Below, one piece after another: positions 7,777 through 15,907 of a DNA stretch of 50,450 nucleotides. A model generated the notes under the pieces. That model had not been told where the DNA came from. It searched no databases and was given only the letters and a program-made list of their open reading frames with translations. A program made the translations under genes and the position numbers. Source of the stretch: Gammaproteobacteria bacterium Ga0077536 (lineage in GTDB: Bacteria; Pseudomonadota; Gammaproteobacteria; Ga0077536); NCBI GenBank assembly GCA_001464935.1, contig LNEL01000023.1:1-50450 (forward strand). Reading direction: 5' to 3'. The number at the start of each line of letters is the position of its first letter. Positions within the stretch are counted from its first letter, which is position 1.

Positions 7777-9564
7777 ATGACCAGTCCCCCTTCATTCGAT
7801 CCCGTGCTGCTGGCCGTGTTGAGCAACCGCATGGATGCGATCGTTCGCGAAATGACCAACACGCTGCTGCGTGCCGCGCGCTCCGCCGTGATTGCGATGT
7901 CGCGCGATTTCTCGTGCTGCCTCGTGACCGGCGACGGGCGTCTGCTCGCCACCGCCGAGGCGGCGCCGGTTCACGTGTTCGGCACGCACCTGCAGGCGCA
8001 GGCGATGACCGAACTGCATCCGGATCTGAAGGAAGGCGATGCCTTTCTGCACAACGATCCGTATCTCGGCAACACGCATCCGGCCGACCACACGATTCTG
8101 GTGCCGGTGTTCTGCGACGGCGTGCACCTGTTCACGGCGGTAGCGAAAGCGCACCAGGCCGACATCGGCAACAGCATCCCGACGACCTACCACGCCGCGG
8201 CGCGCGACATCTATGAAGAGGGCGCACTGATATTTCCATGCGTGCGCGTGCAGCAGGATTTCCAGAACGTCGACGACATCATTCGCATGTGCCGGCGCCG
8301 CATCCGCGTGCCGGATCAGTGGTACGGCGACTATCTCGCCGCGATCGGCGCCGCGCGCATCGGCGAGCGGCGCCTGAAAGCGCTCGCCGACCAGGTCGGC
8401 GTCGATGCGCTGAGGGACTTCGTGACCGCGTGGTTCGACTATTCCGAGCGCCGCATCGTGCAGGAGATCCGGCGCCTGCCTGCCGGCCGTCTCGAGAACA
8501 CGACCTGCCACGATCCGATTCCGGGCGTGGTGCCTGACGGCATTCCGCTGAAGGTGGTGCTCGAGATCGATCCGGTCAACGCGATGATCGACATCGATCT
8601 GCGCGACAACCCGGACTGTCTGCCCTGCGGCCTCAACGAATCGATGGCCTGCGCAATCAACAACACGATGACGGGCGTGTTCAACTGCCTCGATCCCGAT
8701 ATCCCGCACAACGCCGGCACGTTCCGCCGCATCCGCGTGCACCTGCGCGAAAACTGCGTCGTCGGCATTCCACGCTTTCCGGCGAGCTGTTCGGTGGCGA
8801 CGACGAACGTCGGTGACCGCCTCGTCAATGCGACCCAGTCGGCGTTTGCCGGGATCGGCGACGGCTGGGGGCTCGCCGAAGGCAACACGGCGCTGACCTC
8901 GGGCTGTGCCGTCGTCTCCGGGCGCGATGCGCGCCACGGCGAGCGGGACTTCATCAATCAGATGTTCCTGATGGGGGGCGGCGGGCCGGCGTCGCCGGTC
9001 TCCGACGGCTGGATCAACCTGCTGATCCCGGTCGGGGCGGGCCTGCTGTATCGCGACAGCGTCGAACTCGATGAACAGAAATATCCGCTGCTCGTGAAGA
9101 GCCTGAAGCTGATGCCGGACAGCGGCGGCGCCGGGCGCTTTCGCGGCGCGCCGGGCACGGAAGTCGTCTATGGTCCGCGCAAGCGGCCCATTCGCGTGGT
9201 GTCAGCGCCGGACGGCTGGCGCACGCCACCGCGCGGCGTGCGCGGCGGGCTGAACGGCACGCTGTCCGCCGATCACGTGCTGCAGGCAGATGGCGTCGAG
9301 ACCAAGGTCGAAGGTTTCATCAATGTCGAACTGCAGCCCGGCGAGTTCATTCGGGGTCGCGACTGCGGTGGTGGCGGCTACGGTGATCCGCTCGAGCGCG
9401 AGCCCGCGCGCGTGCTGCACGATGTGCGCGAACGCTGGGTCAGCCGCCAGCAGGCGGAGACCGTCTACGGCGTGATGTTTCACCAACCTGCGAGCGGCAC
9501 GCTCGAAGTCGACGAGCCTGCCACGCAGGCGGCGCGTCTGCGTCTGGCCGAAGCCCGCGGCTGA
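7777..9564 (+). CDS. Hydantoinase B/acetone carboxylase alpha family protein (HyuB-like)
   Basis: A 595-residue HyuB-family subunit, partner of the preceding HyuA-like protein. Family hallmarks include an N-terminal helix with MDAIVREMTNTLLRAARS, the segment HNDPYLGNTHPADHTI near residues 89-104, which supplies metal-binding Asp/His residues, and a C-terminal glycine-rich GRDCGGGGYGDPLER stretch. Length is about that of known HyuB proteins (520-600). A GGAGAT ribosome site lies before the ATG. The two genes almost certainly encode one cytoplasmic complex; the reaction is uncertain for the reasons given under HyuA. Confidence 0.9.
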   Translation: MTSPPSFDPVLLAVLSNRMDAIVREMTNTLLRAARSAVIAMSRDFSCCLVTGDGRLLATAEAAPVHVFGTHLQAQAMTELHPDLKEGDAFLHNDPYLGNTHPADHTILVPVFCDGVHLFTAVAKAHQADIGNSIPTTYHAAARDIYEEGALIFPCVRVQQDFQNVDDIIRMCRRRIRVPDQWYGDYLAAIGAARIGERRLKALADQVGVDALRDFVTAWFDYSERRIVQEIRRLPAGRLENTTCHDPIPGVVPDGIPLKVVLEIDPVNAMIDIDLRDNPDCLPCGLNESMACAINNTMTGVFNCLDPDIPHNAGTFRRIRVHLRENCVVGIPRFPASCSVATTNVGDRLVNATQSAFAGIGDGWGLAEGNTALTSGCAVVSGRDARHGERDFINQMFLMGGGGPASPVSDGWINLLIPVGAGLLYRDSVELDEQKYPLLVKSLKLMPDSGGAGRFRGAPGTEVVYGPRKRPIRVVSAPDGWRTPPRGVRGGLNGTLSADHVLQADGVETKVEGFINVELQPGEFIRGRDCGGGGYGDPLEREPARVLHDVRERWVSRQQAETVYGVMFHQPASGTLEVDEPATQAARLRLAEARG

Positions 9565-9718
9565 GCGGGCGTCTGCCGCGCAGCGCTTGGACGGCCCTCG
9601 AAACGCGGCGCAGTGTGGTGACTCGCCGGGAATTTCGAAGCGAGTCTTCAGCCCGGCGGCGGACGCGGCCAATCCGGTATAACGTTGACCTCAAGTGCCA
9701 CCCCAATCTGGTAATCCG

Positions 9719-11029
9719 ATGACCGAACCGACGATCACCTGTCCGAACTGCCAGACTGAAATCCGGCTCACCGAGTCGCTTGCCGCCCCGATGCTGGCAG
9801 CGACGCGTCGCCAGTTTCAACAACAACTGGCGCAGAAGGACGCGGCCATTGCACAGCGCGAGCAGGGACTGCGCGCCCAGGAAGAACAGCTCCTGCAGGC
9901 TCGGCACGGGCTCGAGAAGCAGGTCGCCGAGCAGGTCGAAGCGAAGCTCGGCGCAGCGCGCGCGCAGCTGATCGCCGAAGAGGCGCGCAAGGCGCGGCAG
10001 CACGCCGCCGCCGAACTGGACGCGAAGTCACGTGAAGTCGCCGAACTGCAGGACGTGCTGAAGAGTCGCGAGGAGAAGCTCGCCGAAGCGCAGGCCGCAC
10101 AGGCCGAGCTCATTCGCAAGCAGCGTGAGCTCGACGATGCGCGCCGCGAGCTCGAGCTGACGGTCGAGAAGCGCGTGCAGGACGGGCTCGGTGAAGCACG
10201 CACGCTGGCGCGGCGCGAGGCGGAGGAGGGGCTCAAGCTCAAGGTGATGGAGAAGGATCAGACCATCGCCTCGATGCAGCAGACCATCGAAGAGCTCAAG
10301 CGCAAGGCCGAGCAGGGCTCGCAGCAGATGCAGGGCGAAGTGCAGGAACTCGAACTCGAGAATCTGTTGCGGGCGAAGTTTCCGTACGACCTGATCGAAC
10401 CCGTGCCGAAAGGCGAGTTCGGTGGTGACGCGCTGCAGCGGGTGATGAATGCGGCCGCCCAGCCCTGTGGCACGATCCTCTGGGAGTCCAAACGCACGAA
10501 GAACTGGAGCGATGGCTGGCTCGTGAAGCTGCGCGAGGATCAGCGCGCTGCCAAGGCCGAGATCGCCGTGATCGTCACGCAGGCCCTGCCGAAACACGTC
10601 GAATCTTTCGACGTTGTCGACGGCGTGTGGGTCACGCACCCGCGCGCCGCACTGCCGGTGGCGACGATCCTGCGCCATTCACTGCAGCAGGTGAGCCTGG
10701 CGCGACAGGCCGGCGAAGGCCAGCAGACGAAGACCGAGATGGTCTACCAGTACCTCACCGGGCCGCGCTTCCGGCACCGCGTCGAAGCCATCGTCGAAGC
10801 CTTCACGTCGATGCAGGAAGACCTCGACCGCGAGCGCAAGACCATCACCAAGCAGTGGGCCAAGCGTGGCGCCCAGATCGAACGCGTGATGAATGCCACG
10901 GTCGGCATGTACGGCGACCTGCAGGGCATCGCCGGCAAGTCGCTGCAGGAAATCGAAGGCCTCGAACCCGATGCGCTGCCTACTCCCGACGCACCGTTGC
11001 TGTCGTCACCGCTGGCGGACGACGATTGA
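9719..11029 (+). CDS. DUF2130 domain-containing protein
   Basis: A 436-residue cytoplasmic protein. It opens with a small zinc-ribbon-like CPNCQTEIRL motif (residues 7-16), followed by about 180 residues of highly charged Gln/Glu/Arg coiled coil. The C-terminal half contains the DUF2130 block (YDLIEPVPKGEFGGDALQRV and ILWESKRTKNWSDGWL), which I recall as related to restriction-endonuclease-like folds; that link is family memory, not shown here. ATG 9719 is preferred to the in-frame GTG at 9695 because it starts directly before the zinc motif. A TATAAC box lies at 9678-9683. It does not appear to be part of the hyuAB unit. Confidence 0.85.
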   Translation: MTEPTITCPNCQTEIRLTESLAAPMLAATRRQFQQQLAQKDAAIAQREQGLRAQEEQLLQARHGLEKQVAEQVEAKLGAARAQLIAEEARKARQHAAAELDAKSREVAELQDVLKSREEKLAEAQAAQAELIRKQRELDDARRELELTVEKRVQDGLGEARTLARREAEEGLKLKVMEKDQTIASMQQTIEELKRKAEQGSQQMQGEVQELELENLLRAKFPYDLIEPVPKGEFGGDALQRVMNAAAQPCGTILWESKRTKNWSDGWLVKLREDQRAAKAEIAVIVTQALPKHVESFDVVDGVWVTHPRAALPVATILRHSLQQVSLARQAGEGQQTKTEMVYQYLTGPRFRHRVEAIVEAFTSMQEDLDRERKTITKQWAKRGAQIERVMNATVGMYGDLQGIAGKSLQEIEGLEPDALPTPDAPLLSSPLADDD

Positions 11030-11073
11030 GCAACCTGGCGTTTTTTGCACCGGGAAGTCACACACGAGCCCGT

Positions 11074-11100
11074 AGGTTGGGCTGACGCAGGAAGCCCGAC
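11074..11100 (+). repeat. TTGGGCT-type palindromic repeat, copy 3
   Basis: TTGGGCTGACGCAGGAAGCC preceded by GTAG. One base of the far arm has changed (AGCCCGA). It lies about 45 bases past the DUF2130 stop, in the 362-base gap between convergent genes; the rest of that gap is the element at 11184-11353 and unremarkable sequence. Confidence 0.75.
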
Positions 11101-11183
11101 AACAGACCTGGCACACCGACAAGTCCTCCGCGCACAGCGTTGGCTTGCGCACGACGCGTCGGTGCCGGGCGGGCGCCCTTTTT

Positions 11184-11353
11184 GCCACCGGGAACACCGA
11201 GAACACAGAGGAATATGGGCTGAGATCGGCAACCCAATCGCGTCGGATCAAAACCAAAAAGGAGGAACGACGGACACGGCCCGGTCATTCTTGAGACGCC
11301 CGACCCTCTCTCGCTTTTTTTGACCTCCCGGTGTTCTCTGTGTTCTCGGTGGC
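11184..11353. repeat. GAGAACAC inverted-repeat element, copy 1
   Basis: The left arm (11184-11212) reads GCCACCGGGAACACCGAGAA and continues ACACAGAG. The right arm (11326-11353) is its reverse complement with few changes (CCGGTGTTCTCTGTGTTCTC then GGTGGC). About 110 bases of unique sequence lie between. The same inverted pair bounds 26556-26843. It lies between the convergent DUF2130 and MotA-like genes and may end transcription from both sides. Confidence 0.75.
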
Positions 11354-11391
11354 AAAAGAAACGCCAAACCCGCCCCCCCACAAAGGAGCCC

Positions 11392-12189
11392 TCACCGCTC
11401 CCGCAAATGGCGAATGAGCGTGTTGTCGATCTTGGCCTTCGCGTCGAGCACGAGGCGGTCCTGCGACAGCTGGATCTGGTGCAGGAAGAACATCACGATG
11501 ATCGTCAGCGTCAGTGCGACGAGGGTCGCATTGAACGTGATGCCCAGGCCCTGCGTCACGCCGGTGACGTCGCCGGCGGCGGCGCGCTGCGCTTCCTGCA
11601 GCGCGGCGCCGATGCCGCGCACGGTGCCGACGAAGCCCACCGCCGGAATCGCCCACACGCTGAAGCGGATCATCGACAGTTCCGCGTCGAGTTTCGACGC
11701 TTCGAATTCGCATTCCTCGCGTGCCGCCGACGCCGCGTGCTGCACGCTGCGGGTCGCTGCGAAGCGGTTCATCGCGATCTTCAGCGCCCGCGGCAGGAAG
11801 CGCTGCTGCTCGACCGGCGAGAGCTTCTCGATCTGGCGGGTGAATTCGCGGATGTCGTCGGCGAACACGACTTCGCCGTCCTTCATGCCGACGAAATCCC
11901 GTTCCAGCAGCTTGCGTTCCCGCATCACGAGATACTGACGATAGCCGAGAATGAAACCGGCCCAGATGGCGAGCACGAAGCAGGCCTCGGGCTCATGGTC
12001 TTTCACGATCACCCACATCGAGCGCGGCATGCTCGCCAGCGGGTCCTCGGCCCACACTTCGCGCTGATGGGCGAGCACGGCCTCGGCCTGCGGCCGCACC
12101 GCTATCGTGTACACGGCGTGGACCATCGTGAAGCTCAGCAACAGGGTGATCAGAGCGTAGAAGAAGTCGAAGGGAAAGGCTTTTTTCAT
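11392..12189 (-). CDS. MotA/TolQ/ExbB-like proton channel protein
   Basis: A 265-residue inner-membrane protein and last gene of the nine-gene minus-strand operon. Hydrophobic segments lie at about residues 8-28, 68-86, 174-192 and 216-238. The pair WAIPAVGFVGTVRGIG and GLGITFNATLVALTLTIIVM corresponds to the channel helices of the TolQ/ExbB/MotA family (compare PxxGxxGTVxG). A charged cytoplasmic region of about 85 residues lies between helices 2 and 3. No ExbD/TolR/MotB gene is present; the adjacent single-TM VWA proteins take that position. It probably conducts protons to drive movement or conformational change in the VWA partners; that coupling is inference. Spacing to the VWA gene is 38 bases. 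Confidence 0.85.
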   Translation of the reverse strand: MKKAFPFDFFYALITLLLSFTMVHAVYTIAVRPQAEAVLAHQREVWAEDPLASMPRSMWVIVKDHEPEACFVLAIWAGFILGYRQYLVMRERKLLERDFVGMKDGEVVFADDIREFTRQIEKLSPVEQQRFLPRALKIAMNRFAATRSVQHAASAAREECEFEASKLDAELSMIRFSVWAIPAVGFVGTVRGIGAALQEAQRAAAGDVTGVTQGLGITFNATLVALTLTIIVMFFLHQIQLSQDRLVLDAKAKIDNTLIRHLRER

Positions 12190-12227
12190 GACGGACCTTT
12201 GCTCGTGTAAGCGATAGTCGGCGCGGG

Positions 12228-13238
12228 TTAGCGGAATGAGTTGAGGCCGACGAAGCTGCCGCCGTTCTGCCGCGTCAGCTCGCGCATCAACGCGGAGAAG
12301 CGGATCCCGGTCATCTGCATGCTGGGCGGATTGGCGAACTGCGTCGGGAAGCCGATCGCGTGAATGCGCACGCGCGGCACGCCGCTGCGATCTGGCCGGT
12401 TGAGCCGGCGCACGAAATTCGCGACGTCGGAAATCGACTTGCCGGTGAACTCGTCACCGTAAACATACAGGCTGATCTTGCGATCCGGCCGATAGAACTG
12501 CTCGATCGCAGCCTCGATGCCCTCGCTCGGACTCGAGTTCGAGAACGCGTTCCAGGTCGACAGCCGCTCGATCACGGCGCGGCGCCGGGCCGGCGTGTCA
12601 GGGATCCAGTCGCCGGCATACTCGGGAAACATGTAGCTTCCTTCGTCGTTCATCACCTGCAGGCCCTTGACGCGTGGATACACCGTCAGCGTCTCGACGA
12701 TCTGTTCGAGCACCTTCGGCCACGCGTAGTTGAACATGCTGCCGGAGGTGTCGATGATGAAGCAGATGTATTCGGAGTCGACGGGAATGCCGCCGATCAG
12801 ATCGCGGGCTTTAGGCCGGTTCTTCTGCGCGTAGAGCTGCTCCATTTCCGCCGTGAGCCGCTGCTGCGCGGTCTTCAGCTGGCCGTAGATCGCGGCATTC
12901 ATCGCGGCGTCCTGATCGGCCCTGGCGTCGTTCGCCTGCGAACCGAGGAGGGCGGCAATCTGCGCCTTGATGCGCTTCAGTTCTTCATCGGACAGCTTTT
13001 GCGTCGCCAGTCGGGCCTGCGCGTCGGCGGTCGCCGCCTCGGCCGCCGCGCGCACCGCGAACAGTTCGCGCTGCAGCTCGCTGATCTGTGCCGCACGCGG
13101 ATCGTCGACCGGGGCTTCCGGCGTGTGCGGGCGCGTGGTGGTGACCGTCATCAGCAGGATGATCGCGCCGATCCCGCAGGTGATCGTATCGAGAAACGAG
13201 ATCCCGATTTCCGGTGGTTCGCGCCGCGTGAGTTTCAT
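12228..13238 (-). CDS. Single-TM coiled-coil VWA protein, second copy
   Basis: A 336-residue protein with one N-terminal TM helix (about 15-33) containing SFLDTITCGIGAIILLM, then a coiled coil (50-140) and a C-terminal von Willebrand A domain. The MIDAS metal site begins with D163-T-S165-G-S167, and an Asp lies in YVYGDEF; the usual Thr ligand appears to be replaced by a Ser in the NAFSNSSPSEG stretch. Topology should be N-in with the VWA domain in the periplasm, like an ExbD/TolR protein whose periplasmic part has been swapped. Its ATG overlaps the stop of the upstream VWA gene by ATGA. It probably pairs with the channel protein encoded just downstream. The substrate or ligand of the VWA domain is unknown. 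Confidence 0.8.
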   Translation of the reverse strand: MKLTRREPPEIGISFLDTITCGIGAIILLMTVTTTRPHTPEAPVDDPRAAQISELQRELFAVRAAAEAATADAQARLATQKLSDEELKRIKAQIAALLGSQANDARADQDAAMNAAIYGQLKTAQQRLTAEMEQLYAQKNRPKARDLIGGIPVDSEYICFIIDTSGSMFNYAWPKVLEQIVETLTVYPRVKGLQVMNDEGSYMFPEYAGDWIPDTPARRRAVIERLSTWNAFSNSSPSEGIEAAIEQFYRPDRKISLYVYGDEFTGKSISDVANFVRRLNRPDRSGVPRVRIHAIGFPTQFANPPSMQMTGIRFSALMRELTRQNGGSFVGLNSFR

Positions 13239-14323
13239 GGCCAGTCGTACGCCGGGGTCAGGAACGCGCCGCGCGTGTACATCGCCATCGACCAGTAGGC
13301 CCAGGCGGCCATCGGATCGCCCTCCATCGGCAGCAGGATCACGTTGAACGGCGCGAGCGGGGTCGGGATCTGTTGCACGGCCTCCTCGAAGTAGAAGCTG
13401 CGCTGCGCGCCCGAGACGCGTTTGCCGCGCGGGCCACGCAGGCCCTGCGTCGGCAGGCCGTCGGTGATCAGGAACACGTTGTCGGGTCGGGGGTTCAACT
13501 GCGCCAGCACCTGCATCGCGCGCGACAGGTTCGAACCGCCTTCGGGCACGGTGGTCTTGAGTTTCATCACCGTTTCGTTGAACTGCTTCGCGTCGTTGAC
13601 GTCCAGCCAGCGCCCGGCGCTGCCGGCGAGCGCGGGCCGCGCCTCGGTGTTGAACGTATAGATCTGGTATTGCGTGCCCGGCTGCAGCCGCGCGGTGATC
13701 CAGTCGACGGTGTCGAGCGCCTGCAGCCATTTCTCCGAACGTCGCTTCGCGGCGTCGTCCATGTTGCGTCGGCGCAGCACGTTGACGATCGAGGAGTCGA
13801 GCATGCTCGCCGAGTTGTCGAGCAGGATCAGCACGTGGCGGCCGCTGGTCTTGATGCCGGTCAGATACTCGCGATTGCCCTGGCCGACGAACTGGCGCAC
13901 CTGGCGTGACTGCTCGTTCAGCTGCGACATCAGCTGCTGCTTCTCGGTCTCCAGCTTTTTCAGGGCCGCTTTCAGCGCCGCGACGTCGCGCGCGGTGATC
14001 GCAGGCGCCTCGCGCGGCTTGCGCTCGGATTTCGCCTGCGCCAGCAGCTCACGTGCGCTCGCGGAGTCGGCGACGAGTTGCGCAATCTGCTCGTCGATCG
14101 ACAGCGCCTGCGCGCGCGCGCTGGCAGTCGAATCGCGCGCCGCGGCAATCTGGGACTGCAGCGCGTCGATTTCCGCCGACAGGTCCACCGCCGCCACTTC
14201 GTCCTGCACGATCGCCTCGTGCTTGAGGATCATGAACAGGAGCACCACGGCGCCGAAGCCGCAGCACATCACGTCGAGAAACGACAGTGTGAAGACGGAG
14301 AACGGGCGGCGCTTAAGCGTCAT
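13235..14323 (-). CDS. Single-TM coiled-coil VWA protein, first copy
   Basis: A 362-residue protein built like its downstream neighbour: a TM helix at about residues 13-33 with SFLDVMCCGFGAVVLLFMIL, a long coiled coil (50-140) and a VWA domain. The MIDAS starts with D169-N-S171-A-S173; PEGGSNL carries Ser where canonical sites have Thr, and LITDG gives the last Asp. The C-terminal end is unusually rich in Trp and Tyr. The start at ATG 14323 overlaps the end of the FHA gene by 11 bases and avoids an unlikely basic extension. The two VWA proteins are diverged paralogues, which suggests a heteromeric rotor- or rod-like partner of the channel. This is inference from architecture. Confidence 0.8.
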   Translation of the reverse strand: MTLKRRPFSVFTLSFLDVMCCGFGAVVLLFMILKHEAIVQDEVAAVDLSAEIDALQSQIAAARDSTASARAQALSIDEQIAQLVADSASARELLAQAKSERKPREAPAITARDVAALKAALKKLETEKQQLMSQLNEQSRQVRQFVGQGNREYLTGIKTSGRHVLILLDNSASMLDSSIVNVLRRRNMDDAAKRRSEKWLQALDTVDWITARLQPGTQYQIYTFNTEARPALAGSAGRWLDVNDAKQFNETVMKLKTTVPEGGSNLSRAMQVLAQLNPRPDNVFLITDGLPTQGLRGPRGKRVSGAQRSFYFEEAVQQIPTPLAPFNVILLPMEGDPMAAWAYWSMAMYTRGAFLTPAYDWP

Positions 14324-15608
14324 CGTCCGCCAGGACCACGATGGCCGTGAACAGCGCACCGGCGCCGGAGAAGGTGATTTGATCGCCGGCGGCGAGCGCC
14401 ACCCGCCCGCTGACGCCGCGGCCGTTCACCAGCACACGGCCGCCGTCCTGGACGAGCAGTTCAGCGCCGGTCACGGTGAGGCTCGCGCTGCACGGGGCCG
14501 CGGGCTCGGGCTGACGCGAGCAGCCGCCGCGGGACAGCAGGTACAACGGCGCGCCGTTCAGCGCGAACGCGCGATGCTGATCGAGCAGATGCGTCGGCGC
14601 GCCGCCGGCAACGGCGGCTTCGGCCGAGACGATCGTCGGCGCGATGCTCGCGCGCAGCGCCGTGACAAGCCGAATCCCCTGATCGCCGGGGGCCACCGGC
14701 GGCACTGACAGGCCGGCGAAGGCCGCGCCTGCCGCGAGCACCGGTGTCGCGCCGAAGACCTCGGCAAAGCCCGGCTGCGCGGCGAGCCGATGGCTCGCCA
14801 CCGCGGTGCTCGAGCCCGGCAGCGCCGCCCGCACGCGTGTCAGCAGCGGTGCGACAACGCGGACGATCGCGGCGCGCTCGACGCGCGTGTCGAAGCGCGC
14901 GCCGCGATAGTCGAGCTGCACGCGGATTTCCGCGCTGCGCGCGAGCAGCTCGAGCCACGCCGGCAACTGCGCGTGCAGCAGCTGCTCGGTGGTGGCGTCA
15001 TGCAGCGGGTCGAACCGACAGTGCGTGACGAACGCCTCGGTGATCACGCGCACGCAGGCCTGCCGGATCGCATTGATGCCAAGACCCGGCAGCACTTCCA
15101 CCACGCCACGCGTCACACGATCGTCGACGGTGAGGCTGGTGATCACCGCCTGGTGCTGCTGCAGATCGATGTGGGCCCAGTGGCCGCCGCCAAGGGCCGC
15201 CGCGCCGGCCGCCACCGCGCTGTCGACGAGCGCGACGGGCTTCAGCCGGCAGGCCTGCGCAATGCCGAGCAGCAGCGCGAGCTGTTCGTGCGTCATGCTG
15301 CCGGGCACGGCGAACACGGCCTCCGATGGCGAACCGGCGCGCGTGCGCAGATGTTCGAGGTGCAGGTAGGCGAGATCCGCGTGGTGGCGCACGCGCTTGC
15401 CGAAGTGATGGACGGGCGCGGTGTTCAGGTCGCGCCAGAAGCGGTTCTCGGTCTCGCGCGGATGCAATTGCGCCTGTGCCTGTGCGCGGTCGCCGACCTC
15501 GACCTGGCCGTTCGACACCGAGGCATAGCCCGGGCTTGCCGCCGCGACCTCGCCGTTCACGGCGGCGCGCAGTTCGAAATCGTTCACGTCGATGACGCAG
15601 GTCGCCAT
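14313..15608 (-). CDS. Actin/Hsp70-fold (ASKHA) protein with C-terminal FHA-like domain
   Basis: A 431-residue cytoplasmic protein. The N-terminal 330 residues look like a diverged actin/Hsp70 fold: CVIDVNDFELRAAV at the position of phosphate loop 1, AVFAVPGSMTHEQLALLLGI followed by LVDSAVAAGAAAL as in Hsp70 lobe I, and WAHIDLQQHQAVITSL at phosphate loop 2. The Gly-Thr pairs that bind ATP phosphates are missing, so it may not hydrolyse ATP. Residues about 385-425 (VLVNGRGVSG, LAAGDQITFSG) resemble the last strands of an FHA domain, though the pThr-binding Arg and Ser-x-x-His are not seen. ATG 15608 has an AGGA site; a TTG two codons earlier is less likely. Probable scaffold on the cytoplasmic side of the system. 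Confidence 0.6.
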   Translation of the reverse strand: MATCVIDVNDFELRAAVNGEVAAASPGYASVSNGQVEVGDRAQAQAQLHPRETENRFWRDLNTAPVHHFGKRVRHHADLAYLHLEHLRTRAGSPSEAVFAVPGSMTHEQLALLLGIAQACRLKPVALVDSAVAAGAAALGGGHWAHIDLQQHQAVITSLTVDDRVTRGVVEVLPGLGINAIRQACVRVITEAFVTHCRFDPLHDATTEQLLHAQLPAWLELLARSAEIRVQLDYRGARFDTRVERAAIVRVVAPLLTRVRAALPGSSTAVASHRLAAQPGFAEVFGATPVLAAGAAFAGLSVPPVAPGDQGIRLVTALRASIAPTIVSAEAAVAGGAPTHLLDQHRAFALNGAPLYLLSRGGCSRQPEPAAPCSASLTVTGAELLVQDGGRVLVNGRGVSGRVALAAGDQITFSGAGALFTAIVVLADDDA

Positions 15609-15687
15609 GCTCAATCCTGTCTGTGCGGCGGTCGCGGCGGCCGCGACGCGCGGTGGTGGGTGTTCATGCGCAGAGGCCGTTCCACGG

Positions 15688-15894
15688 TCAGATGTCTTCG
15701 GGAAACGGCACCGGAAAATCCTCCTGCACCTGTTCGCTCGGTTTGAACGTGTCGTTCGGCAGCGCGCGTGCCCGATACTCGGGCCGCTCCTGGTTCTCTG
15801 CCGGGGGCGGTGACTGCGGTGTCTGCTGGGCCTGGGCCGCGGCGCCGGCCAGGGCCAATACCACCGCGAACAGTCGTCGAGCTGCGTGTTTCAT
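15688..15894 (-). CDS. Small exported protein of the VWA/SUMF1 operon
   Basis: A 68-residue protein with a clear Sec signal peptide: basic start MKHAARR, hydrophobic core LFAVVLALAGAAA and cleavage site AQA-QQ. The mature part is about 43 residues, rich in Pro, Gln and Glu, and ends in PFPEDI. It is probably a small periplasmic subunit. An alternative ATG at 15903 adds three residues; 15894 gives the more typical signal peptide. It lies 13 bases after the SUMF1 gene and 79 before the FHA gene on the same strand. I recognise no family. Confidence 0.6.
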   Translation of the reverse strand: MKHAARRLFAVVLALAGAAAQAQQTPQSPPPAENQERPEYRARALPNDTFKPSEQVQEDFPVPFPEDI

Positions 15895-15907
15895 CGGACG
15901 CATGGCC

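Noticed and set aside
11392..14323. Zorya-like ZorA/ZorB anti-phage module
   Set aside because: The channel protein lacks the long ZorA tail, the partners carry VWA rather than OmpA-like peptidoglycan-binding domains, and there is no ZorC/ZorD-type helicase or nuclease.
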